Program-made: the position numbers and the translations under genes
The notes under the pieces: model-generated
The model's database searches: none
The model's input: only the letters and a program-made list of their open reading frames with translations
What the model was told of the DNA's origin: nothing
Assembly (NCBI RefSeq): GCF_005239225.2
Contig: NC_133284.1
Coordinates: forward strand, 47,958,697 to 48,022,696
Direction of reading: 5' to 3'
From: Populus alba
Lineage: Eukaryota; Streptophyta; Magnoliopsida; Malpighiales; Salicaceae
DNA: 64,000 nucleotides
Part shown: positions 13,001 to 23,048 of the stretch, in pieces
How positions within the stretch are numbered: position 1 is the first letter of the stretch
Layout of the letters: every line of letters begins with the position of its first letter

Positions 13001-15398
13001 AAATTATAAAACTCAATGAAGAATTTAAAAAAAAAAACAAATAAAAAAAAAGACAAAATGATCTAAGTTAATCAATGTTAACTTGTCAAATCCACAACTT
13101 ATGTCATAAGACAAAGATGACCTAATAAAAAAAATTTTGAAACAAACTATAAAATTCAATTTACAATCAATTCAATGTTGAAAGATGAGATTGAAAAAAA
13201 AATCAATTAAAAATGATAAAAAAAAAATCTGAATCAATCCAGTTTATTCACCAAACCCATAATTTAGGACCTGAGACTAGGATAACCTCATAGTAAGCAA
13301 ACTAAAAAAACAATTCAGGTTACTCTGTCAAACTTATGACTCAAATTATGAAACTTAAATAACCTTATAAAAAATAAATTATGAAATACAATTCTCAATT
13401 AACATATTATTGAAGAATAAAATTGAAAGAAATATAAATCTAAAAAAAAAACACAATAAAACAATTTGAGTCAATTCAAGTTAACCCACAAAATTCATAA
13501 TCTAAGTCATGAAACTGGAACAACTTAATATAAAGTAAATCAAAATAAATCATGAAAATTAATTCCTAATCAACAAGTGATGAAATTAAAAAAATACCAA
13601 TTAAAAAAAATAAATCAACCAGTTTAACCCGTAACATGGATCATAAAACTTGATAAAACTCAATCTTTAATAAATTAAATTTATTAAATATTTTTAAATA
13701 AATAAAAAACCACCTGTGCAAAGTAAAAACACCACCTTTTATGAGTGTCTCCCACAAAATGCACATTGCATAATTAAGAAAAAAATAAAATCAGATTTCG
13801 TGCACCCTGAATTCATCGATTCAAGTTCACGAACATGTTTATTATGCTATTTTACCAGCATCTAATTGGGGGGGGGAAATGGCACCTAAATTTTCAGCTA
13901 AGTCGTTGGATCTTTTATCATCGGGGAGGGGTGCTGACCGGTTGAGATTATTCAAAGCTGACCTGCGAGAAGAAGGCAGCTTTGACGAGGCAGTCAGGGG
14001 CTGTGATGGTGTATTTCATGTTGCAGCTTCAATGGAATTCCATGTTGCTGGAGACGAAGACAATGGTAATTCCCTCTTTAACTGGAACTGAAGCATATAG
14101 AGTTCTTTAATCAGTGTGATTACGTACATGAAAGGGTAGGCTTACTCTTTGTTTCTTCATTCTTCGCAAACTTGAAGAAAACTATGTTCAGCGTAATATC
14201 ATCGACCCTGCGATTGAAGGAACGCTGAACCTTCTCACATCTTGCTCCCAATCCAATACTGTGAAAAGAGTTGTCTTCACATCCTCCATTAGTACTCTTA
14301 CTGCTAAAGACACAGCTGGTAAATGGAGACAAGTAGTTGATGAAACTTGCCAGACTCCCATTGATCATGTCTGGAACACAAAACCACCTGGATGGGTAAA
14401 GCTTCTAGCTACTTGTTTTCTAAACAACACCAAGAAAAAAGTTGATTCACTTTCCTAGATTGAGAGATATTTTGGTTTTCACAGATTTATGTACTCTCCA
14501 AGCGTCTTACGGAGGAAGCAGCATTCAAATATGCAAAGGATAATGGTATCGATCTCATTTCAGTAATAACCACTACTGTTGCTGGTGCGTTCCTAACTTC
14601 AAGTGTTCCATCAAGCATTCAAGTACTCCTATCTCCAATAACAGGTAATTAGCTAGCAAAATTCACTTATTGATACCTGGGAATTCAATTCTACCATGCA
14701 AGGTCGTAGCCAATCTTACTCGATGCATACAGTAAATAAACGTAGTCTGCATACATCATTCAACAATTCAAAAATTATTTCAGAGAACTTCTTATCAATG
14801 ACTTCACCAATTCCATGACAATCTTAACACTCGGATCTTCATAGTATTTCAGGCCAAATAATCATTCAAGTAGGTGCCATCCACTTGTAAAACAAATAAT
14901 CTTCATAGTAACGTATAATTTTTGCTACTTCTACAGGTGACACCAAGTTCTTTTCAATACTATCAGCTGTTAATGCTAGAATGGGTTCAATTGCGTTGGT
15001 TCACATTGACGATATATGCGATGCACATATATTTCTAATGGAGCAGACCAGAGCAGAAGGTCGATACATATGCTGTGCCCACAGTTGTGTATTGTCTCAA
15101 TTGATTAATCATCTAGTAGAAGAGTATCCATGCTCAAACGTCCAGAGGTAAGTTTTTTCTTAGGATGTGTAAAGTTGGATAACAATTCATATAGGATTTT
15201 TGCTACTTGAAACATTTTCTTTACATCTTCAGGTTAGCAGAGGAAAAACAAGGTTCAATTTCTCCAGAGATTTCTTCAAAGAAGCTCAGAGACATGGGGT
15301 TTAAGTACAAGCATAGCATTAAAGACATGATAAGCGAAACTATCACCTGTTGCCTGGATCAAGGCTTTCTACCGCATGTTAAAAGCAAATGTCATTGA
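10063..15398 (+). CDS. NAD(P)-dependent reductase of the DFR/CCR/anthocyanidin-reductase superfamily (At4g27250-like)
   Basis: An extended short-chain dehydrogenase/reductase, cytosolic by default as no targeting signal is seen. Relatives reduce dihydroflavonols, cinnamoyl-CoA esters or anthocyanidins; this clade's substrate is not known to me. Exons are 10063-10198, 13898-14065, 14178-14395, 14485-14644, 14937-15147 and 15233-15398, totalling 1,059 nt for 352 residues plus stop. The N-terminal dinucleotide site is [13 protein letters not shown]. Further marks are [34 protein letters not shown] and the catalytic YVLSK (Y-x3-K). The first in-frame ATG (MEEEKNTEG) is used; a GTG 15 bases earlier is not a plausible plant start. 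Intron 1 is 3.7 kb and repeat-filled, unlike the other introns (85-290 bp). A copia composite lies 380 bp past the stop. Splicing across intron 1 restores RDLAKSLDLL, matching the family, so the gene is probably functional. Confidence 0.9.
10316..10700 (+). repeat. Intron-internal duplication, upstream copy
   Basis: A block running through 'acacctaggcaaattagttc' (around 10396) to the AACCTGTCAAATTCATAACATGG motif near 10620 is repeated in the same orientation and order at about 12585-13010 in the same intron. The downstream copy has an insertion of about 60 bp after 'gactagatt'. Confidence 0.75.
12585..13010 (+). repeat. Intron-internal duplication, downstream copy
   Basis: Direct repeat of about 10316-10700, including a near-identical stretch of about 45 bases from 'acacctaggcaaattag' through 'gatttagactagatt'. 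The two copies lie about 2.3 kb apart inside intron 1 of the reductase gene. Confidence 0.75.
12940..13690 (+). repeat. Degenerate tandem array in reductase intron 1
   Basis: Five to six diverged units of roughly 75-165 bp start near 12942, 13081, 13247, 13322, 13488 and 13624. Each opens with a form of 'cctgtcaaattcacaacatgg', continues with 'gataacc(t)cat' and an A-rich 'aaattataaaactcaat' segment, and ends near 'aatcaa...gtta'. Two more units occur at about 10600-10860. Confidence 0.65.
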
Positions 15399-15524
15399 TA
15401 TTGCTTATCACATTTACCATCTCCACAAGACTAATCTCTGGTATAATTCTCACTGAAAATTAAGTGTTGATATTCGTAGCCTATGACTATAGTATTGTAG
15501 TTTGTGTAATTTTTAACGCAACCT

Positions 15525-15705
15525 CTAATCCTATTTGTTTTTGTGTTTCAAAAATATTTTTGAAATTTTTTATATTTTTTGTTTTATATATATATATTGT
15601 TTTTAGATCATTTTAAAACGTTGATATAAAAATAATTTTTTAAAAAATAAAAAATATATTATTTTAATATATTCCTGAGTAAAAAACAACCACATGGCTT
15701 TGTAA
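15525..15705. repeat. AT-rich dispersed MITE-like repeat, copy 3
   Basis: Contains 'agatcattttaaaacgttga' followed by the A/T core and ends near 'aaaaaacaaccacatgg'. Same family as 5355-5580. It lies between the reductase stop and the copia composite. Confidence 0.5.
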
Positions 15706-15778
15706 CAGTTCTTCGAGACAGGTAGAATTGTCAAACAGAAATAAATGAAGAATGACCACAACTATTGGTCGTTAGATA

Positions 15779-16016
15779 TGTCAATATATTCTCCTTTATT
15801 TCATTTCTTTAATAGCTGTCAGTCTTTCCTTTATAGCTGTCAGTATATTCTCTTTTTTTTTTATTCTATTTCTTTCATAGCTGTCACTATATTCATCTTT
15901 CTTTGTTTAATTTATGTTATAGTTGTATATCCCTTGATTCTCTCTAAAGATCTCAATTATTGTCTAGGCCTGGTATTAAAAGGATCTTATTATGTTTATT
16001 AGATCCTAGAATTAAG
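15779..16016 (+). repeat. Copia LTR, plus orientation, truncated at its 3' end
   Basis: It matches the first 240 bases or so of the right LTR (20049 onward) in the same order, up to 'gatcctagaattaag', and then breaks off. The terminal TG is intact, unlike in the right LTR. The sequence beyond the break is LTR material in the opposite orientation. Confidence 0.8.
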
Positions 16017-16136
16017 TTATTAAAGAAAAGGAGAATATACTGACAGCTATAAAGAAAAGACTGACAGCTATTAAAGAAATGAAATTAAGAAAAGAAGAAT
16101 ATACTGACAGCTATAAAGGAAAGACTGACAGCTACA
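16017..16136 (-). repeat. Copia LTR fragment, minus orientation
   Basis: The motifs 'gagaatatactgacagctat' and 'gaaagactgacagct' match 16560-16680 of the full minus LTR, but the terminal 35 bases or so of the LTR are missing. It abuts the truncated plus LTR at 16016/16017 and runs into leader-like DNA at about 16137. Confidence 0.7.
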
Positions 16137-16294
16137 AGAAAATGTTCAGATCTTTCCAGAGACATGATTTAACTAGAAACAAGAACCAAAAGATCAAGTC
16201 CAAGAAAAACAGAATAGAAGAACCAGACAAGGAACTAGACACAAGATGAATTGATTTCAGAATTTACACAAGATGAATTGATTTTAGAGTTTTA

Positions 16295-16306
16295 GCTTTG
16301 ATACCA
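16295..16306 (-). other. Primer-binding site of the copia element
   Basis: Read on the minus strand, TGGTATCAAAGC follows the LTR end ...TTGTCA directly. It differs by one base from the usual initiator-tRNA-Met site TGGTATCAGAGC used to prime plant copia reverse transcription. Confidence 0.85.
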
Positions 16307-16704
16307 TGACAAAATAATACAAGAGAAATTCTGAAATGTTTTTCTGTTTTTTTCACTAAGTGAGTTACAATATATATATATATACATCAAGAAGTATCAA
16401 ATCCCTTAATTCTAGGATCTAATAAACATAATCAGATCCTTTTAATACTAGGCCTAGACAATAATTAAGATCTATAGAGAGAATCAAGGGATATACAACT
16501 ATAACAGAAATTAAACAAAGAAAGAAGAATATAGTGATAGCTATGAAAGAAATAGAATAAGAAAAGGAGAATATACTGACAGCTATAAAGGAAAGACTAA
16601 CAGCTATTAAAGAAATGAAATTAAAAAAAAAAGAATATACTAACAGCTATAAAGGAAAGACTGACATCTATTAAAGAAATGAAATAAAGGAGAATATATT
16701 GACA
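16307..16704 (-). repeat. Full copia LTR, minus orientation
   Basis: A 398-bp LTR with TG...CA ends on the minus strand. It is preceded by the polypurine tract of the minus pol arm (C-run at 16705-16711) and followed by a PBS (16306-16295). It thus sits where a 3' LTR should be for pol but has the downstream neighbour of a 5' LTR. Confidence 0.85.
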
Positions 16705-16711
16705 TCCCCCC

Positions 16712-18690
16712 TCAAATTGATGCGGGTAGATCGAACAACATCAATTTGCGACTGAGAAACTTATGTTGTTGGCGTGTCAAGGCTTTGGTAAAGGCATCAG
16801 CTATTTGAAGAGCAGTATTGACATGAGGAAGAGTGAAAACACCTCGAGTAAAGGCCTCCCTAATATAATAACAGTCCACCTCTATGTGCTTGGTGCGTTC
16901 ATGGTAGACCGGATTCGTAACTATTTGAATAGCACTAGTATTATCACCATGAAGTGGAGTAAGAGCAGTTGGGGGAAACCCAAGTTCAGAAATAAGACCA
17001 CGTAACCACACAATTTCAGAACAAGTGGCAGACATGGCGCGATACTCAGCCTTTGTAGAAGATTTAAAGACACAATCCTGCTTCTTACACTTCCAAAAGA
17101 TCAAAGCATCTCCAAGAAAAATGCACCAGCCTGTAATAGACTTTCTAGTATCCGGGCAGCCAGCCCAATCCACATCACTATAGGAAGTCAAGGTAAGAGT
17201 AGAATGTTTAGGAAAAAACAACCCACGAGTAGAGGACCCAATTAAGTATCTAATAAGACGACGAACTGCAGCAAAATGAAGATGTCGAGGTGCCTGTATA
17301 AATTTGCTAACTATATGGATAGCATAGGAGATATCAGGCCTTGTAATGGTTAGGTAGATAAGACTACCAACAAGTTGCCTATATAAAAAAGGATCAGGCA
17401 AAAGCTCGTCTTCATCTTTTTGGTATTTCACATTCATCTCCATTGGTGTATCAACAACAGTAGCATCCTTTAAACCAGCTAGCTCAATGAGATCCTGAAT
17501 ATATTTATGTTGATTTAAGAACAAACCATGATCTTTAGAGTGAACTTCCAGCCCCAAAAAATATGTGAGATGTCCAAGATCTTTCATTTGAAATTTACTA
17601 TGCAACATATGTTGAAGCTTGGTGATCAACCCAATGTCATTACCAGTGAGGATAATATCATCAACATAAACTAAGAGAAATACCATATCAGTGGTGGTCT
17701 TGTAAAAGAAAAGTGATGAATCATATTGACTTTGTGTGAAGGAGAAGGTGAGAAGAGTATTGCGAAACTTCTCAAACCAAGCTCTAGGTGCCTGTTTCAA
17801 CCCATACAAAGAGCGTCTGGGTTTGCAAACTGCATTAGAAGCCTTTGTGGACATACCAGGTGGAAGTGTCATATAAATCTCTTCCTTAAGAATCCCCATG
17901 CAAGAAGACATTGGTTACATCCATCTGATATAAAGGCCAAGCTTTAGAGGCTGCGATAGCAAGAAGTGTTCTCACCGTAGTCATCTTAGCAACGGGTGCG
18001 AATGTTTCTTCATAGTCGAAGCCATATTGTTGTTTATTGCCAAGAGCAACCAATCGAGCTTTATATCTATCCAAAGATCCATCAGACTTGAGTTTCACAG
18101 TATAAACCCACTTGCTACCAATGGGCTTGACATGTGAAGGATAAGAAATAATATCCCAAGTATGATTGGTCGTAAGTGCGTGAAGTTCTGCCTCCATTGT
18201 TTGTTTCCAGCACTCATGTGTACTAGCCTGTTTATAACAAGTGGGAATGGAAATAGAAGATAAAGTAGTAGACATAGCCACAAGAGTTGAAAAACCATAC
18301 CTTTTAGGAGGTTTGTGAGGTCTAGGGCTTCTACGAAGAGGAGGGGGATCATAGGAAATGGGCAGAACATGATCAGATGCTGCAGGAAGATGTGAAGGAA
18401 CCTCAATGAGACCTGGAGAAGGAGTAAAAGCAAGAGTGTGTCGATGATAAACATAACCAGGTTTAAACCTTTGTACTGGTGTTGGCGATTTAGAAAAAGA
18501 TGGTAAAACAGATAGAGAAGGAAGTACTGAAAGCTGTTGGGTGCAAAAAAAAGGCTGATTTTAAAAAAATATGACATTCCTAGAGACACGAGTTCAACGT
18601 GCATGTGGATCATAACAAAGAAATCCTTTTTGGGTGACAACATAGCCTAAGAAAGCACACTTGACAGATTGGGCAATAAGTTTATTTCTC
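16712..18690 (-). pseudogene. Copia pol fragment, minus arm: integrase end, reverse transcriptase, RNase H (broken)
   Basis: Read on the minus strand from about 18690: an integrase C-terminal/linker motif (KCAFLGY...QKGFLCYDP) with an in-frame TGA near 18600, then the RT start (ANHTWDI-like block, [25 protein letters not shown]). A +1 frameshift lies at about 17890-17900 (HGD-S-stop instead of a continuous HGDLKEEIY-type run). From 17911 to 16712 one open frame of 399 codons covers LYGLKQAPRAWFEKF, the RT active site VYVDDIILTG, and RNase H (DVDWAGCPDTRKS, SSTKAEYRA, ADAFTKAL). Gag, protease and most of integrase are absent. It would encode polyprotein cutting, cDNA synthesis and RNA removal if whole; it is not whole. 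Confidence 0.9.
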
Positions 18691-18691
18691 T

Positions 18692-20040
18692 CATGTGCAA
18701 GAACTTCACACACTTACGGCCAATCATACTTGGGACATTATTTCTTGTCCTTCACATGTCAAGCTCATTGGTAGCAAGTGGGTTTATACTGTGAAACTCA
18801 AGTCTGATGGATCTTTGGATAGATATAAAGCTCGATTGGTTGCTCTTGGCAATAAACAACAATATGGCTTCGACTATGAAGAAACATTCGCACCCGTTGC
18901 TAAGATGACTACGGTGAGAACACTTCTTGCTATCGCAGCCTCTAAAGCTTGGCCTTTATATCAGATGGATATAACCAATGCCTTCTTGCATGGGGATTCT
19001 TAAGGAAGAGATTTATATGACACTTTCACCTGGTATGTCCACAAAGGCTTCTAATGTAGTTTGCAAACCCAGACGCTCTTTGTATGGGTTGAAACAGGCA
19101 CCTAGAGCCTGGTTTGAGAAGTTTCGCAATACTCTTCTCACCTCCTTCACACAAAGTCAATATGATTCATCACTTTTCTTTTACAAGACCACCACTGATA
19201 TGGTATTTCTCTTAGTTTATGTTGATGATATTATCCTCACTGGTAATGACATTGGGTTGATCACCAAGCTTCAACATATGTTGCATAGTAAATTTCAAAT
19301 GAAAGATCTTGGACATCTCACATATTTTTTGGGGCTGGAAGTTCACTCTAGAGATCATGGTTTGTTCGTAAATCAACATAAATATATTCAGGATCTCATT
19401 GAGCTAGCTGGTTTAAAGGATGCTACTGCTGTTGATACACCAATGAAGGTGAATGTGAAATACCAAAAAGATGAAGGCGAGCTTTTGCCTGATCCTTTTT
19501 TATATAGGCAACTTGTTGGTAGTCTTATCTACCTAACCATTACAAGGCCTGATATCTCCTATGTTGTCCATATAGTGATGCGGATTGGGCTGGCTGCTCG
19601 GATACTAGAAAGTCTATTACAGGCTAGTGCATTTTTCTTAGAGATGCTTTGATCTCTTGGAAGTGTAAGAAGCAAGATTGTGTCTCTAAATCTTCTACAG
19701 AGGCTGAGTATCGCGCCATGTCTGCCACTTGTTCTGAAATTGTGTGGTTACGTGGTCTTATTTCTGAACTTGGGTTTCCCCCAACTGCTCCTACTCCACT
19801 TCATGGTGATAATACTAGTGCTATTCAAATAGCTGCGAATCCGGTCTACCATGAACGCACCAAGCACATAGAGGTGGACTGTCATTATATTAGGGAGGCC
19901 TTTACTCGAGGTGTTATCACTCTTCCTCATGTCAATACTGCTCTTTAAATAGCTTATGCCTTTACCTAAGCCTTGACACGCCAACGACATAAGTTTCTCA
20001 GTTGCAAATTGATGTTGTTCGATCTACCCGCATCAATTTG
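18692..20040 (+). pseudogene. Copia pol fragment, plus arm: reverse transcriptase and RNase H (broken)
   Basis: A second 3' pol half, in the opposite orientation to the one at 16712-18690 and nearly the same in sequence. It starts abruptly at [13 protein letters not shown], so it is shorter at its 5' end than the minus arm. It has the same +1 frameshift (18993-19003), an intact VYVDDIILTG active site, then a deletion of about 133 bp after YVVHIV (about 19577) that removes the RNase H start. Two further stops occur near 19947 and 19967 in the last block. The polypurine tract (AAGGGGGA, 20041-20048) leads into the right LTR. Confidence 0.9.
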
Positions 20041-20048
20041 AAGGGGGA

Positions 20049-20442
20049 TATCAATATATTCTCTTTTATTTCATTTCTTTAATAGCTGTAAGTCTTTCCT
20101 TTATAGCTGTCAGTATATTCTCTTTTTTTTAATTTCATTTTTTTAATAGCTGTCAGTCTTTCCTTTATAGCTGTCAATATATTCTCCTTTTCTTATTCTA
20201 TTTCTTTCATAACTGTCACTATATTCTTCTTTCTTTGTTTAATTTCTGTTATAGTTGTATATCCCTTGATTCTCTCTAAAAATCTTAATTATTGTCTAGG
20301 CCTAGTATTAAAAGGATCTGATTATGTTTATTAGATCCTAGAATTAAGGGATTTGATACTTCTTGATGCATATATATATTGTAACTCACTTAGTGAAAAA
20401 TACAGAAAAACATTTCAGAATTTCTCTTGTATTATCTTGTCA
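20049..20442 (+). repeat. Full copia LTR, plus orientation (right border)
   Basis: A 394-bp LTR next to the polypurine tract. Its first two bases read TA instead of TG, a point change relative to the other copies. It ends in TTGTCA followed by the AGATA target duplication. Confidence 0.85.
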
Positions 20443-20447
20443 AGATA

Positions 20448-23048
20448 TTGTTTTCCAAAGCCCTACATTGCTAATTCTGAAAATTCATTGCTATTATAAA
20501 TGCTGACAGGACGTGAATCCGATTGCCGAAAGAAGCCCTACATAAACTGTTCTAAAGGCACAGATTGCGGGCACCTTAACACCATATCAGCTGGCAGAAC
20601 AAAACTCTAGTTTGTAATCAAACCAGAGATGCTCCGCAATTGAATGGTAATAAAATGCATGTTATAAAGCAGCCAAGTGAACATTTATTCCGGATCAATG
20701 AGCATACACTGATTTAATGCAGTTCAACAACTATAAAATGTTGCAAGAACTACGAGAATATCATAGGAAATAACAAACAGCCAACGTCATGAAAGATAAT
20801 GGCAACATGGATTAAATCAAAGGGATACAGATCCGTTTAAAACCAGCTTTCTCAACATAACAGCTTTCACTTTCATTGCCTTGCTGTTTGCTACGTCGAT
20901 CTTGTTACTATGCATTAATCAGCAGGAGTGTGGGACCATGTTTCAGTTGTATCCTATCCATTATAGCCACATTGACCCATGAAAAGCTCAATGAGTTTGC
21001 AGAGTTGTTTTGGTCCAATGTTTGGACCATTAAAGCCTGGTATGATTCTTTAGGGGAAGGACATGCATCCTTGTCTACCAAGTGTGCACATGCTAGGGCA
21101 TGGCCATTTAAATACTTGACAGCAGGAAGCAGAAGATGAGAGGATAAGAGGGACAAAAAAAATATACACAGATATGAACACAGAAGGAATCTGTGTTCAG
21201 AAAGACACTTCTATTATTCCATCAGAATCCTTCTTTCAACTTATTCTGGGCTGTCTTTTCATTTTGATTCTTTGTTGTTACAGTGCTATCATACCCTTTA
21301 TTATTTCTGGATGAGTCTACAAGTGAAACCACTGGTTTGAATGAATGATGAAAAAAAGCCACTAAATTCAAATAAAATGGTTCAAATTGGCATTGGTATT
21401 TTGCCGATGCTGCCATTGTTTTCTACAAGAGAATGACCTAATCTGAGGGTGAGTTTAGAATGTCGGCATGGTAAAATGCCCGATGTTAGTACAACTATTA
21501 GATTTTAACATAAGAATTAAAAAAAAATCTGCTATAATCAAATCACCAGGTCGATATCGACGTAGTAGCAAGCAACCTCTAATCTGAACATAGCTCAGCA
21601 GGTGGAATCCCACCATACGAGGAGTCCAAATCACAGGGGCCACATCAACTGCATTAAATATCTTTAATTTGTGTTCATCTGATCTCAAACTACCCCCCCC
21701 CCCCCGCAAATATTTAAGACTGAAAACTGAATCCCATTCATTTTTCTGGAATCATAATTTCAAAGAAGTGCGGCATCGGTTGGGGTACATTTATGAGGTG
21801 CATGTGCCAGCATTTATAGCTTAACAGATGTTGCAGCAAGGAAATGCAATGAGTATACCTTATAAATGCAACTGGAAAGTTACCATTTTTAAAATAAGAG
21901 AGAAATGGGGCCCTAACCTCACCTTGAACATTAGCTGCTTTTTCACCATGAGGATCTACGAGAAACTCCAGAAGAAAGAGTAACCTGATCAAAGAATTTA
22001 CAGCACAAATTCAAATTGGGATGTGAATATAAGAGACAAAATAAATCTAGCTGTACAGTAATCATTCTAGATTTTTGTCTGCTGGTTTTGCCAACAAGGA
22101 CCACATGCAGTTTTTGTACCGAGTAATGCTAGTGGACAACAAAATTTATCATTCTTGTAAGAAAGCACATCTTCACATCACATTTTCTATCCATAAGCTC
22201 ACTAATTTCTGCTGAGGAAAGATGGGTCCGTGATCCTCCCTGTGAATATATAAAATGGACTCTGAGCATGATTTATTTGATTATTCTTTTACTTTGTTTT
22301 CAAGTGAGGCATCGCTTAATAAAACAACATAAACAGCTGGATTTATTTTGTCTAGAGATTTTGATGCGTGTGTGCAAGACTTTGAAGTTTTCAAATATTA
22401 ATGCGCTAGCATATAAATCAAGGAAAAGTCTGCAACTTCAAGTACATTTCAAATTTACCTGCAAGCTCATAAATTATGTGTAACCTTTTCAGTTGGGGCT
22501 ACCTGATGTTACAATACAGGATTCAAATGTTCATTGTTTAATTATCAGACAGAATTTTTCCTAAATTCCTGAATTACTTGAAACTTGAAAGTATTCGATC
22601 TTAAATTCACCTTCAATGTTAGGATGTGTTTTCAAAGTAACTTGGGTCCTCATTTATACTACTTTATTTCTTAATAAATGTGTCCCAAATCTTGAATCTG
22701 TCACTACCTACTAACCAGCAAGTAACTAGAATAAAAACTTTGTTAAATGTTAAAACTCCAATCATGGACAAGGTTGCATAAACATTTTCGTTCATTTTTT
22801 CATCAAAACACAAAAACCTAAATGAAGAAGAAGAAATACAGTAGCATGAGATATGCAAATGTGTTGAGGGGCAGATACAACTAAACTAAGAATCACAAAA
22901 TTTGATATACTGACAAGGGACAGTAACCTTGAAAGAAGAATCATAATTCTTCAGACATAAGATTCAAGAAAAACTCCTCTAAACAAAGGTGTAAAAGGGA
23001 TTCACATATCTTCATAATATAATGGAAGCATTATCCTCTTTCTTTTCT
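20448..23048. other. Intergenic DNA between copia composite and zinc-finger gene
   Basis: Base composition is closer to transcribed DNA than in the large AT-rich spacers, but no frame on either strand resembles a known protein and no consistent exon chain appears. Overlapping open frames around 20876-21156 on both strands have no recognisable motif. The part nearest 23048 may be 3' UTR of the minus-strand zinc-finger gene. A run of 14 C lies at about 21692-21705. A non-coding RNA cannot be excluded. Confidence 0.5.

Larger units (their letters stand above)
15779..20442. mobile_element. Composite inverted Ty1/copia retroelement insertion with target-site duplication
   Basis: A 4.66-kb unit begins with LTR end TGTCAATATATTCTCC at 15779 and ends with LTR end ...TTGTCA at 20442. 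It is flanked by the 5-bp duplication AGATA (15774-15778 and 20443-20447), the size made by copia integrases. Inside, from the left: truncated LTR in plus orientation (15779-16016), LTR fragment in minus (about 17017 minus 1000, i.e. 16017-16136), leader (16137-16294), PBS (16295-16306), full minus LTR (16307-16704), minus polypurine tract and pol 3' half (16705-18690), plus pol 3' half (about 18692-20040), and full plus LTR (20049-20442). There is no gag or protease, and both pol arms are broken, so it is non-autonomous. The two outermost ends carry the target duplication, implying insertion as one piece. Confidence 0.85.

Noticed and set aside
16712..17911. 399-codon open frame as an intact retroelement gene
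   Set aside because: It is only the 3' part of pol, separated from the rest by a frameshift and a stop, and lacks gag, protease and most of integrase.
20876..21156. Overlapping open frames on both strands in the spacer before the zinc-finger gene
   Set aside because: Neither translation shows a family motif, there is no partner exon, and an open frame on both strands of the same 280 bases fits chance.
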